From Nostoc sp. NIES-4103 (lineage in GTDB: Bacteria > Cyanobacteriota > Cyanobacteriia > Cyanobacteriales > Nostocaceae), in NCBI RefSeq assembly GCF_002368335.1, contig NZ_AP018288.1, positions 6,013,100 through 6,077,099 on the forward strand: 64,000 nt of DNA, written 5' to 3'. A program made the position numbers and the translations under genes. The number at the start of each line of letters is the position of its first letter. The first letter of the stretch is position 1. Below, piece by piece: positions 1 through 8,404 of this stretch. The notes under the pieces were generated by a model, which was given only the letters and a program-made list of their open reading frames with translations, did not search any database and had not been told where the DNA came from.

Positions 1-1389
1 GTACCCAATAGGTTTTTACCAGCCATGAGTCAGGATGAAGAACTCATGCGGTTAATCCATCAGATAAATGTTCAATCTTATATGGTTGTGCCTTTAGTCG
101 CCCGTGGACGCAAGTTAGGTGCAATTACTTTTTTGACCACACAACCGCACCATCGCTACAGCAGCAGCAATTTAACTATGGCTATTGCACTGGCTCAACG
201 AGCAGCTACAGCCATTGATAATGCTCAGCTTTACCAACAAGCTTTAGAAGCCAACCGCATCAAAGATGAGTTTCTAGCAGTATTGTCTCACGAAATCAGA
301 ACGCCACTCAATCCGATTTTGGGTTGGACAAAACTTTTGCGTACCCATAAGCTTGATCAAAATAAGACGGCTTTCGCTTTGGAAACCATTGAACGGAATG
401 CCCTATTACAAACTAAACTTATTGAAGATTTGCTAGATATCTCGCGTATTTTGCGAGGTAAGTTAAGCCTGAATGTTTGCCCCGTTGATTTAGCAACTAT
501 TATTAGAGCTGCAATGGAAACAGTCAGGCTGGCAGCTGAAGCCAAATCAATTCAAATTCATTCGGCTATTGATTCTGTTGTGTGTCAAGTGTTCGGCGAT
601 GCAGGACGCTTGCAACAAGTTGTCTGGAATTTACTTTCCAACGCCATTAAGTTTACTCCCGAAGGTGGACAAGTCGAGGTTTATTTACAGCAAGTTGAGT
701 CTCAAGCGCAAATTTTGGTAAAAGACACAGGTAAAGGCATTACCCCAGATTTTCTTCCCTATGTATTTGATACCTTTCGCCAAGCTGATAGCGCCACCAC
801 TAGAAAATTTGGTGGCTTGGGTTTAGGACTGGCAATTGTCCGTTATCTGGTAGAAATGCATGGTGGAACTGTTTTAGCAGAAAGTCCTGGAGAAGGACAA
901 GGAGCAACATTTACTATTAATTTGCCGATGATCCTTACCGAACCACAGGTGAGTAGCGAAGAAACTGATACAACTGCTACCAATGCTTCAGTTTTTCATG
1001 GTTTAAATATTCTAGTTGTAGACGATGACCCAGATTCTTTAGAATTAGTTACCTTTGTGCTGCAACAGTGTGATGCCAACGTCAAGGCAGTATCATCAGC
1101 AACAAAAGCACTCTTTGCCATAGCAGAATCAAAACCAGATGTACTTGTCAGTGATATTGGTATGCCAGAAATGGATGGTTATATGCTGCTGCGGCAAATT
1201 AGATTAATGACAAAAGAGCAAGGTGGAGAGATTATTGCGATCGCTCTGACGGCTTATGCTGGTGAAGGCGATGAACAGCAAGCTTTGTCAGTGGGTTTTC
1301 AAGCCCATATTGCCAAACCAATAGATCCAGCTTTGCTAGTAGCAACTATTACTAACTTAGTACAAGAAGCTAAAAAAACTGATAACTGA
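1..1389 (+). CDS. Hybrid sensor histidine kinase/response regulator (5' end cut by window)
   Basis: The frame is open from base 1, so the N-terminus lies outside the window; the first in-window ATG is at 25. What is visible runs as the end of a GAF domain, a HisKA dimerisation domain with the phospho-acceptor His in LSHEIRTPLNP, a HATPase domain (N-box NLLSNAIKF, G1 DTGKG, G2 GLGLGLAI) and a C-terminal receiver domain (VVDDDPDS, acceptor Asp in VSDIGMPEMDG, Lys in AKPID). This is a hybrid kinase that autophosphorylates on His and can pass the phosphate to its own receiver. The sensed signal is unknown because the input domains are mostly missing. The following TA pair has its own promoter and is probably not co-transcribed. 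Confidence 0.93.
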   Translation, partial: VPNRFLPAMSQDEELMRLIHQINVQSYMVVPLVARGRKLGAITFLTTQPHHRYSSSNLTMAIALAQRAATAIDNAQLYQQALEANRIKDEFLAVLSHEIRTPLNPILGWTKLLRTHKLDQNKTAFALETIERNALLQTKLIEDLLDISRILRGKLSLNVCPVDLATIIRAAMETVRLAAEAKSIQIHSAIDSVVCQVFGDAGRLQQVVWNLLSNAIKFTPEGGQVEVYLQQVESQAQILVKDTGKGITPDFLPYVFDTFRQADSATTRKFGGLGLGLAIVRYLVEMHGGTVLAESPGEGQGATFTINLPMILTEPQVSSEETDTTATNASVFHGLNILVVDDDPDSLELVTFVLQQCDANVKAVSSATKALFAIAESKPDVLVSDIGMPEMDGYMLLRQIRLMTKEQGGEIIAIALTAYAGEGDEQQALSVGFQAHIAKPIDPALLVATITNLVQEAKKTDN

Positions 1390-1452
1390 TGACTGTGAAC
1401 AATGGAATATTTTTTTAGTTGGAAGTCTTCTAGAAAGCTCATCAAATCATAA

Positions 1453-1480
1453 TTGACAATCAAAACAAAGTACGTATAAT
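1453..1480 (+). promoter_or_regulatory. Consensus sigma-70 promoter for the TA-like pair
   Basis: A perfect -35 hexamer TTGACA (1453-1458) and a perfect -10 TATAAT (1475-1480) are separated by 16 bp, about 70 bp upstream of the antitoxin ATG. The -10 box lies inside the palindrome at 1471-1488, so a repressor bound there would block RNA polymerase. Confidence 0.8.
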
Positions 1481-1488
1481 AATACGTA
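1471..1488. promoter_or_regulatory. Palindromic operator over the -10 box
   Basis: Perfect 7-bp arms TACGTAT and ATACGTA flank a 4-bp centre. The site overlaps the -10 hexamer and precedes an antitoxin-like gene, the usual layout for autorepression by an antitoxin or toxin-antitoxin complex. The binding protein is inferred from this position only. Confidence 0.65.
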
Positions 1489-1549
1489 TAAGGTTAATCC
1501 ATCTTATTGAATTTTGTTAAATCAGCGTTTTTTGAAAACGCAACCGCCT

Positions 1550-2044
1550 ATGTATATAGGGACTTTCAGTAATATCTACTCAGATGAGATCATTACTGCC
1601 ACAGAATTGAATCGTCAGCCTGGACGAATTTTAGATAAAGCTTTAGAACGTCCAATAACAATTACTCGCAATGATCAATCTTTTGCTTTGTTGCGGCGTG
1701 AGGAAGTAACTTTTCTGGTCAAGACAGCAACACAGAGTAAAACTATATTTGAGTTGTTAACCGTCGCTTTTTGTTTGTTAATGGGGAAAGAAATCGGCTT
1801 TGAAAATCCTTATGGATGGCTGAGAGTATTTGATGCTGAAGAACTCCAAGACTTTATCAAAGAAGTTAGCGAAGCTTTTCGGTTGATTGATTCCTCGAAT
1901 CATGCATGGGATATGATTGACGCGATTATACACGAATGGCACGAGAGCGCCATAGCGATCGCTAGTCCTGAATTAGCAGCAGCTTTTAGTGATGAGACAG
2001 ATGAAGTACCATTAACTAAACCCTCTGCTCACAGTGCTACGTGA
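1550..2044 (+). CDS. Phd/YefM-like antitoxin with long C-terminal extension
   Basis: The N-terminal part (about residues 10-55) reads like the Phd/YefM DNA-binding fold: TATELNRQPGRILDKAL, then ITRNDQSFALLRREEV. Such proteins neutralise a partner toxin and repress their own operon. The rest, about 100 residues, is longer than the short toxin-binding tail of usual Phd antitoxins (total 80-90 residues) and is acidic and Trp/Phe-rich. ATG 1550 is preferred over a TTG at 1514. The gene overlaps the downstream toxin-like gene by 4 bp (GTGA), so translation is probably coupled. A perfect promoter/operator lies upstream. Family assignment is by motif reading; the function of the extension is unknown. 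Confidence 0.75.
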   Translation: MYIGTFSNIYSDEIITATELNRQPGRILDKALERPITITRNDQSFALLRREEVTFLVKTATQSKTIFELLTVAFCLLMGKEIGFENPYGWLRVFDAEELQDFIKEVSEAFRLIDSSNHAWDMIDAIIHEWHESAIAIASPELAAAFSDETDEVPLTKPSAHSAT

Positions 2045-2427
2045 ATTTTCGTATGTCAGAAAATCCTCCAGAAAATCCCATAGCAGAGAATGTGGAGCCG
2101 CCAGAAGTAAAACTGACGGCTCCTACATTATCTATTACAGAAAACACTTGGTTAGTCGTAGCTAAAAATAATCGAGTTAATCGGGACTGGGAAGCCTTGA
2201 TGCAGCGCCATCCAGAAAACTCTCGCCGTTGTTATGAAGATTTATCTACTGCACCAACAACTAGACGACTTGGACGTATTTTTCCTTTAAAAGGCAAACT
2301 CTACAGAGGAGCTTGGGAATATGAAGTCACAAAAGGCGATAGAGTATTTTACGTTCCTGATGAAGAACAGTTAAAAGTTGTTGTTTACTATGCAGGAAAG
2401 CATCCACAATCTGCACCTGTACCATAA
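2041..2427 (+). CDS. RelE/ParE-like toxin, partner of the upstream antitoxin
   Basis: It starts at GTG 2041, overlapping the antitoxin stop, or at ATG 2053 in the same frame. Residues about 38-125 resemble small RelE/ParE-superfamily toxins: WLVVAKNNRVNRDWEAL near the start of the fold, then basic LGRIFPLKGKLYRGAWEYEV, and a last strand ending VVVYYAGKHP. RelE members cut ribosome-bound mRNA, while ParE members poison gyrase; which applies here cannot be told. The first 35 residues are a Pro/Glu-rich extension not expected in the core fold. Gene order (antitoxin first, overlapping) is typical of type II systems. Confidence 0.7.
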   Translation: MNFRMSENPPENPIAENVEPPEVKLTAPTLSITENTWLVVAKNNRVNRDWEALMQRHPENSRRCYEDLSTAPTTRRLGRIFPLKGKLYRGAWEYEVTKGDRVFYVPDEEQLKVVVYYAGKHPQSAPVP

Positions 2428-2455
2428 TTCAAATCTTGCACCTTACCCTGAGTAC

Positions 2456-2569
2456 GCCTTGAACTTAAATTCAAGGCTCATAGCTAAAGTCCGTTAAAAC
2501 GGGCTAGAATTTATATTTAGTAAGCTAATCGCAAACTTCAGCTTTGAGCCAAGAAATTGATTTCTTGGC
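2456..2569. repeat. Cluster of perfect stem-loops, possible IS200/IS605-type end remnant
   Basis: Two perfect hairpins lie between the toxin gene and the next kinase: GCCTTGAA/TTCAAGGC (2456-2477) and GCCAAGAAA/TTTCTTGGC (2548-2569). Between them is GTCCGTTAAAACGGGC, also partly self-complementary. No T-run follows, so these are not simple terminators. The arrangement recalls the structured ends of IS200/IS605 elements, but no transposase or TnpB remnant is visible. That interpretation is speculative. Confidence 0.4.
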
Positions 2570-2702
2570 GGAAGATAGGGTAATTCCTGTCTCAGATCAA
2601 GCGATCGCCCTTTTGGCTTCTGGCATAATTATTTTTACCAACGAGCTGCGGAATTTAGACCACTTTAATAAAATAAATAAAGCGTAAATCATTAATACTA
2701 CC

Positions 2703-2709
2703 AGGAGGG
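2703..2709 (+). promoter_or_regulatory. Shine-Dalgarno sequence deciding the kinase start
   Basis: AGGAGGG lies 6-7 bases before ATG 2716. This favours the ATG over the GTG at 2713 directly before it. Confidence 0.7.
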
Positions 2710-2715
2710 TGAGTG

Positions 2716-5697
2716 ATGCAAAATGCAAATCACTCCTGGCAGCTACAAGACTACGGCATTGCTGTACTTGCCAGCGCTTTAGCACTTTTATTTTCCCTAC
2801 TCATATCGCCACTGCTGGAAAACGTGAGCTTCTCGATGTTTTTTGCAGCGGTAGTGTTTAGTTCGTGGTATGGTAGCTACAAATCGGGTCTTATAGCTAC
2901 TCTCCTTTGTAGCTTAGCTATTGTTTTCTTCTTTTTACAGCCCGCCCATTTACCGTATGTTTTAACGCTGGATGGTATTATCCGTTTGGGGTTGTTTGCC
3001 GCTGTATCTCTGTTCACCAATGAGTTGAATGCTGCTAGAAAACGAGCCGAATTAAGGCTGCGAGAAAGTGAAAATCGCTATCGGCAAATGGTAGAGGCGG
3101 TACAGGACTATGCCATTTACATACTTGACCCAGAGGGGCGAATTATCACTTGGAATACTGGTGCAGAACGTATTCAAGGTTACACAGCTAAAGAAATTTT
3201 AGGTCAACATTTCTCCCGTTTCTACACAGCCACTGACTTAAAGCGAAGTCATCCTGATCGCTTGCTTGAGGTAGCCGCATCTACTGGAAAGTTTACTGAA
3301 GAAGGTTGGCGAGTCCGTAAAGATGGCTCTTATTTTTACGCTAGTGTTCTGATTACAGCTTTGCGAGATGAACAAGGAAACTTATCTGGCTTCTGTGAAG
3401 TTGTACGTGATATCACACAACGTAAGCAGTCAGAAAACGAACTGAGAATGCAGGCGCGGCAACAAGAAGCGATCGCTCAGTTGGGTCAATTGGCACTTTC
3501 TGGTATAGATTTAGCAACGCTGCTCAATGCCACCTGCACTTTGGTAGCTCAAACTTTAGATATAGAATACACTCAAGTCTTGCAACTACTACCACAGCAA
3601 GGTGTTTTGCTGTTACTGGGAGGTATGGGATGGCAGCCGGAATTAATTAATCGTACCACAGTCAGCGCCGGCACTGATTCTCAAGCAGGCTATACATTGC
3701 TTGTCAATCAGCCAGTGATTCTGACAGACCTCCGCACAGAAACCCGGTTTCGCGGTTCTCCCTTGCTATTGAATTACGGAGTTATCAGTGGTATTAGCGT
3801 CATTATCAACGGATATCAATCACCTTGGGGAATTTTAGGTGTTCACACCACTCGTCAAAGAAACTTTACCCCAAATGATATTAATTTTTTGCAAGGTGTT
3901 GCCAATATAGTCGCTGAAGCAATCGACCGGGGAGAGTCAGCACAAGCATTACAAGAAAGTCATAACCTGTTAGAAAGTATCATTGAAGGCACCAATGATG
4001 CTGTATTTCTCAAAGACCGCCAAGGATGCTACCAACTGATTAATACAACTGCGGCGCGAATTTTCGGTAGCCCTAAAGATGAGATTGTGGGTAAAGACGA
4101 TATTCAACTACTTCCGGGTGACATTGCGGCGGCCATTAGAGAAACTGATCGTCGGATCATGAACAGAGGCAAAACAGAAGTTGTTGAAGAACTGATGACA
4201 AAGGCGGGTAGCCTGCATACCTATCTGTCCACCAAAGACCCCTACCGAGATGCAGTCGGTAACATCATTGGTTTAATTGGTATAGCAACAGACATTACAG
4301 AACGTAAGCGGGCGGAAGCAGCACTGTATCGCTCGAATCAGCGTTTAGCAACTTTACAAGCAATTGACCATGCTATTTTAAGAGCAGAGTCACCAGAACA
4401 AATTGCCCAAGCTGCCTTGGAGCGTTTGACCAATGTAATTGCCTGCCAGCAAGCCGCTGTGATTTTGTTTAATTTCAACACCAGTGAAGCCCAAATCTTG
4501 GCGGGGCAAATTGCTGGTAATTATACGGGGACACTAGTATCGATTAATCAATTAACGCCCGTAGAGATGGTGAGGTATCGAGAACCGATTTTATATATAG
4601 ATGATATTGCAACTTGGAGCGATCGCACACCAGCCCTAGAATATCAGTTGGCAGCAGGTTCTCGAAGTTTCCTAGCAGTGGCGTTGCAAGTTGAGGGCAA
4701 TTTGATCGGCGACTTAACTTTATTTGCCAACCAACCTGCTGCTTTTGATTTAGAAAGCCAAGCCATCGCCACCGAAATTACCAATCAACTAGCGATCGCC
4801 ATCCAGCAATCCCGACTGCGCGAACAACTGCAAAACTACGCCAATGAACTAGAACAACGAGTAGCCGAACGCACAGCCGCCCTTGTGGAAGCCAACAGTG
4901 AGTTAGAAACCTTTGGCTATTCCGTATCCCACGATTTACGCGCACCTCTGCGTTCAGTACAAGGCTTAGCCCAAGCACTCCAAGAAGACTACGGTGACCA
5001 ATTAGACAGCGATGGGCAAGAGTATATCCAGCGGATTGTGGCCTCAGCTGAACGCATGGATGGATTAATTCAAGACCTGCTCAACTACTCCCGCCTCAGT
5101 CGGGCTGAAATGAAGCTACGGTTATTAAACTTGACAGAAATCGTCACATATGCAGTAGCTCAATTGGAAGCAGAACTGCGATCGCGACAAGCTCAGGTAA
5201 CTATCGAACAGCCATTTCCAGAAGTTAGGGGACATTACACAACCCTGATGCAAGTAATCGTTAACCTCCTCAGCAACGCCATCAAATTTGTCCCCCCTAA
5301 CAGGCAGCCCCAAATTCGTGTATGGGCAGAAATGGTGGAAGCTCTTGAGCAGGGGTGCAGGAGTGCAGGGGTGCAGGGGAGCAGGGGACCCCAAAGCCCC
5401 CCATCTCCCTCATCCCCCTCATCCCCCCCATCCTCCTCATCTCCCCACTCCCCACTCCCAAAACTCCGCCTCTGGGTCGAAGACAACGGCATTGGCATCG
5501 CGCCAGAGCATCAAGAGCGAATTTTTAACGTGTTTGAAAGGTTACACAGTGAAGAGAGTTACCCTGGTTCCGGCATTGGCTTAGCAATTGTCCGTAAGGG
5601 AATTGATCGCATGGGGGGACGTGTCGGCGTAGAATCGGCATTAGGGCAAGGTAGCCGCTTTTGGATCGAACTACAAACAGACACTATGGACACATGA
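2716..5697 (+). CDS. Membrane-anchored PAS/GAF sensor histidine kinase
   Basis: About 993 residues. The N-terminus (about 10-115) has several hydrophobic helices like the KdpD-type DUF4118 membrane module. Then come PAS (about 125-240), GAF (250-405), PAS (420-530), GAF (545-700), HisKA with acceptor His in SVSHDLRAPL (about 735) and HATPase (N-box NLLSNAIKFV, G1 DNGIGI, G2 GSGIGLAIV). The kinase core is close to that of the gene at 6225. It autophosphorylates on His and most likely passes phosphate to the response regulator whose ATG overlaps its stop (ATGA). Oddly, about 40 low-complexity residues rich in Ser/Pro/Gly sit inside the ATPase domain between RVWAEM and LRLWVEDNGIG; the paralogue lacks them. 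Confidence 0.92.
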   Translation: MQNANHSWQLQDYGIAVLASALALLFSLLISPLLENVSFSMFFAAVVFSSWYGSYKSGLIATLLCSLAIVFFFLQPAHLPYVLTLDGIIRLGLFAAVSLFTNELNAARKRAELRLRESENRYRQMVEAVQDYAIYILDPEGRIITWNTGAERIQGYTAKEILGQHFSRFYTATDLKRSHPDRLLEVAASTGKFTEEGWRVRKDGSYFYASVLITALRDEQGNLSGFCEVVRDITQRKQSENELRMQARQQEAIAQLGQLALSGIDLATLLNATCTLVAQTLDIEYTQVLQLLPQQGVLLLLGGMGWQPELINRTTVSAGTDSQAGYTLLVNQPVILTDLRTETRFRGSPLLLNYGVISGISVIINGYQSPWGILGVHTTRQRNFTPNDINFLQGVANIVAEAIDRGESAQALQESHNLLESIIEGTNDAVFLKDRQGCYQLINTTAARIFGSPKDEIVGKDDIQLLPGDIAAAIRETDRRIMNRGKTEVVEELMTKAGSLHTYLSTKDPYRDAVGNIIGLIGIATDITERKRAEAALYRSNQRLATLQAIDHAILRAESPEQIAQAALERLTNVIACQQAAVILFNFNTSEAQILAGQIAGNYTGTLVSINQLTPVEMVRYREPILYIDDIATWSDRTPALEYQLAAGSRSFLAVALQVEGNLIGDLTLFANQPAAFDLESQAIATEITNQLAIAIQQSRLREQLQNYANELEQRVAERTAALVEANSELETFGYSVSHDLRAPLRSVQGLAQALQEDYGDQLDSDGQEYIQRIVASAERMDGLIQDLLNYSRLSRAEMKLRLLNLTEIVTYAVAQLEAELRSRQAQVTIEQPFPEVRGHYTTLMQVIVNLLSNAIKFVPPNRQPQIRVWAEMVEALEQGCRSAGVQGSRGPQSPPSPSSPSSPPSSSSPHSPLPKLRLWVEDNGIGIAPEHQERIFNVFERLHSEESYPGSGIGLAIVRKGIDRMGGRVGVESALGQGSRFWIELQTDTMDT
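5345..5462. repeat. Low-complexity STRR-like insert inside the kinase gene
   Basis: GTGCAGGG-type units are followed by units of the ATCCCCCTC/CCATCTCC kind, the same unit types seen in intergenic STRR tracts here (for example 25990-26125 and 48030-48165). The tract stays in frame and encodes about 40 Ser/Pro/Gly-rich residues within the HATPase domain. Confidence 0.8.
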
Positions 5698-6149
5698 ACA
5701 CCGCAGAGCAACAAACCATTTTGTTGGCAGAGGACGACTCGAATCAAGTCCTATTAATTCGGCGTGCATTACGCAAAGCGAATCTTACACAAATTCTACA
5801 AGTTGTGAACGACGGAGAAGCCGCCATTGCTTACCTGTGTGGTGAAGGAAATTACGCTGACCGCAAGTCTTATCCTCTGCCGATACTGGTTTTGTTAGAC
5901 TTGAAGATGCCTCGCAAATCTGGGTTTGAAGTGTTAGAGTGGCTCAAACAACAACCTGAATTAAAACGCCTACCAGTCATAGTCTTGACAACTTCCACAG
6001 AAATGCACGACATTCAAAAGGCTTATGACTTGGGTGTCAACTCCTACTTAGTCAAACCTGTGGCATTCAATGACCTGACTGCAATGATAAAGTTACTAGA
6101 GGCCTACTGGATTAATTTAAATCAACGGCCATTTGTTTACACCGACTGA
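5694..6149 (+). CDS. Single-domain response regulator (Rcp1-like)
   Basis: 151 residues forming one receiver domain: acidic pair in LLAEDDSNQ, acceptor Asp in VLLDLKMPRKSGFE, Thr in VLTTSTE and Lys in YLVKPVAF. There is no output domain, as in the Rcp1 family that accepts phosphate from phytochrome-type kinases. The start ATG overlaps the stop of the preceding kinase (ATGA), pointing to translational coupling and a cognate pair. An in-frame upstream ATG at 5661 would place 11 extra residues inside the kinase gene and is less likely. It may also serve the kinase at 6225. Confidence 0.93.
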   Translation: MNTAEQQTILLAEDDSNQVLLIRRALRKANLTQILQVVNDGEAAIAYLCGEGNYADRKSYPLPILVLLDLKMPRKSGFEVLEWLKQQPELKRLPVIVLTTSTEMHDIQKAYDLGVNSYLVKPVAFNDLTAMIKLLEAYWINLNQRPFVYTD

Positions 6150-6224
6150 CAGTTTATTTGATACCAAGTAACCTCACTACACCTCTCCAACCCCTATGTA
6201 AAACTTTCAAGCATCCATAGCCTC

Positions 6225-8210
6225 ATGCACATTCTGATTATTGACGACGATTCAAACGACCGCTTCATGATTATTAGAGAGATGCGGCGGGAGTTCTCTG
6301 ATGTACAGGTGGAGGAAGTGGGTGAACCAGAAGAGTTCGAGCAAGCATTGGCAGCAGGTCAATTTGACCTGACAATAACCGACTACCAACTGCGCTGGAC
6401 TACTGGTTTAGAAATATTACGTACCCTAAAGAACCGCTTTCCTGATCGCCCTGTAATTATGTTTACAAATACAGGCACTCAGGAAATTGCCGTTGAGGCC
6501 ATGAAGAATGGACTCGATGATTACATCCTCAAGTCATCCAAACACCTTGTACGATTGTCAACCTCGGTGAGGTCTGTTTTAGAACGCAACGAAACTCGAC
6601 GTAGAGCCAGCTTTTTTGAAAATCGCCTGCAATCTTTACTCAACCAATTAAATGTAGGTGTGTTTCGCGCCATTCCAGACGGAGGACTACTAGAAGTTAA
6701 CAGTGCTTTTCTTAGGGTTTTAAGAGTAAAGTCTTTAGACGAAATCCGTTCTAATAGTAACTTTGATGCAATTTTTTCCAAAGCGGGAGATCTGACACCA
6801 CAACGGAGACGAGAACGGGAATTAAAGTTATGCAGAGCCGATGGTAGCTTGATTTGGCTTGCAGTCAATGAAACTCTGAATACGACTAATGGCGAAGCGG
6901 TAATTGATGGACTGATAGAAGACATCACCGGGCGCAAACGCGCAGAAGAGTCGCTCAAACGCTATGCTACTAGATTAAGAACTCTACAAGAGTTGGATCG
7001 CTCGATTCTGCGGGCAATGTCACCCACAGGAATTGCCCAAGCTGCTCTTGCTGCTACTTATCCGTTACTTCCCTGTCAGGTACTGGATGTGACATTATTT
7101 GATTTGTCAACTCAGCAAGCTACCGTGTTGGCTGTTCAATCTAACGATGGCATTGATTTGAGCATCGGTGAAACTTTCCCATTGTCAGATTTTTGCCATA
7201 TTGAAACCTTGCAACAAAACCAAGCACTGCTCATTGAAAACCTAGCTGAACAACCTAGACTTTATCTTCTGCAACAGAGACTGTTTGACCAAGGTATTCG
7301 CTTGATCATGAATGTACCTTTAATTGCTCAAGGACAGCTCATCGGCTGTTTCAACTTGGGAGCAATTCAACCAAGGTCATTAACTGACGAAGACATGGAT
7401 AATGCTTATGAAGTGGCGAATCAGCTAGCGATCGCCATCGAGCAATCCCGGATGCGTGAGGAATTGCACCGCTACACCGAACAATTGGAACAATTAGTGA
7501 GTAACCGCACACAACAGTTAGAAGAAGCCAATAGCGCTTTGGAAGCCTTTGCTTATTCTATTTCCCACGACTTACAAGAACCTCTGCGTGCTATGCGGGG
7601 ATTTGCTTCCATTTTATTAGAAGAATATGATACAGCTTTAAATTCAGTCGGGCAAGATTTATTGCATCGCCTCGCCAGTAGCGTCGAGCGGATGGACAAC
7701 TTACTGGTGGACTTATTAGCATACAGCCGTTTGAGTCGCGTTGATTTGCCGGTTCAGCCAATAAACCTCAACTTGCTTGTAAGACAAGTACTAACGCAAC
7801 TAGAGCCTTCCTTACAAGAAAAACAGGCGCAAGTTATAGTTACTGAACCTATGCTGGAAGTTGTGGGGAATTACCGCACAGTCGAGCAAGTTATCACAAA
7901 TCTTTTAACCAATAGCATCAAATTTGTCGCTGCTGGAGTGCAACCGCAAGTAAAACTATGGACACAACGGCGCGATCGCTCGGTACGCTTGTGGGTAGAA
8001 GACAACGGCATTGGCATCCAACCCCAGCATTTAGAGCGGATTTTCGCCGTTTTTGAGCGCCTGCATAGCATAGAAGCTTATCCAGGTACAGGAATTGGAC
8101 TAGCGATCGTCCGTAAAGGCATCGAACGCATGGGAGGTCAGGTAGGCGTGGAGTCAGCAGTCGGTCAAGGTAGCCGCTTTTGGATTGAACTACCAGAATT
8201 TGTCAAATAA
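6225..8210 (+). CDS. REC-PAS-GAF sensor histidine kinase
   Basis: 661 residues. An N-terminal receiver domain (about 1-125, ILIIDDDSNDR, acceptor Asp in TITDYQLRW) is followed by PAS (145-250), GAF (265-415), a short coiled segment, HisKA with His in SISHDLQEPL (about 445) and HATPase (N-box NLLTNSIKFV, DNGIGI, GTGIGLAIV). A receiver at the N-terminus lets phosphate arriving from another kinase tune this kinase. It lies 75 bp after the response regulator and in the same direction, so the three genes probably form one phosphorelay unit. Its ATPase domain gives the uninterrupted version of the paralogue that carries the low-complexity insert. Confidence 0.92.
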   Translation: MHILIIDDDSNDRFMIIREMRREFSDVQVEEVGEPEEFEQALAAGQFDLTITDYQLRWTTGLEILRTLKNRFPDRPVIMFTNTGTQEIAVEAMKNGLDDYILKSSKHLVRLSTSVRSVLERNETRRRASFFENRLQSLLNQLNVGVFRAIPDGGLLEVNSAFLRVLRVKSLDEIRSNSNFDAIFSKAGDLTPQRRRERELKLCRADGSLIWLAVNETLNTTNGEAVIDGLIEDITGRKRAEESLKRYATRLRTLQELDRSILRAMSPTGIAQAALAATYPLLPCQVLDVTLFDLSTQQATVLAVQSNDGIDLSIGETFPLSDFCHIETLQQNQALLIENLAEQPRLYLLQQRLFDQGIRLIMNVPLIAQGQLIGCFNLGAIQPRSLTDEDMDNAYEVANQLAIAIEQSRMREELHRYTEQLEQLVSNRTQQLEEANSALEAFAYSISHDLQEPLRAMRGFASILLEEYDTALNSVGQDLLHRLASSVERMDNLLVDLLAYSRLSRVDLPVQPINLNLLVRQVLTQLEPSLQEKQAQVIVTEPMLEVVGNYRTVEQVITNLLTNSIKFVAAGVQPQVKLWTQRRDRSVRLWVEDNGIGIQPQHLERIFAVFERLHSIEAYPGTGIGLAIVRKGIERMGGQVGVESAVGQGSRFWIELPEFVK

Positions 8211-8256
8211 GGGTGTCCTCACCCACCCTTAAGACAAAGGACGGGTGAGGACACCC
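8211..8256. terminator. 14-bp perfect inverted repeat after the kinase
   Basis: GGGTGTCCTCACCC (8211-8224) pairs perfectly with GGGTGAGGACACCC (8243-8256) around an 18-base loop, starting right after the kinase stop codon. It could end transcription of the converging genes, but no T-run follows on either strand. It may equally be an extragenic palindrome. Confidence 0.45.
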
Positions 8257-8404
8257 ATCCCACAATAAAATAGGATTCCTAAGAAACATAGGGAGTAGGG
8301 AGTAGGGGATGGGGGAAAAGATTTGTTGTACATTCTCCCCTTCCCCCCCTATCCCCAGAGGGGGCCCCGAGTCCCCCCTGCACCGAAAGCTCAGAAGCTG
8401 CTGA

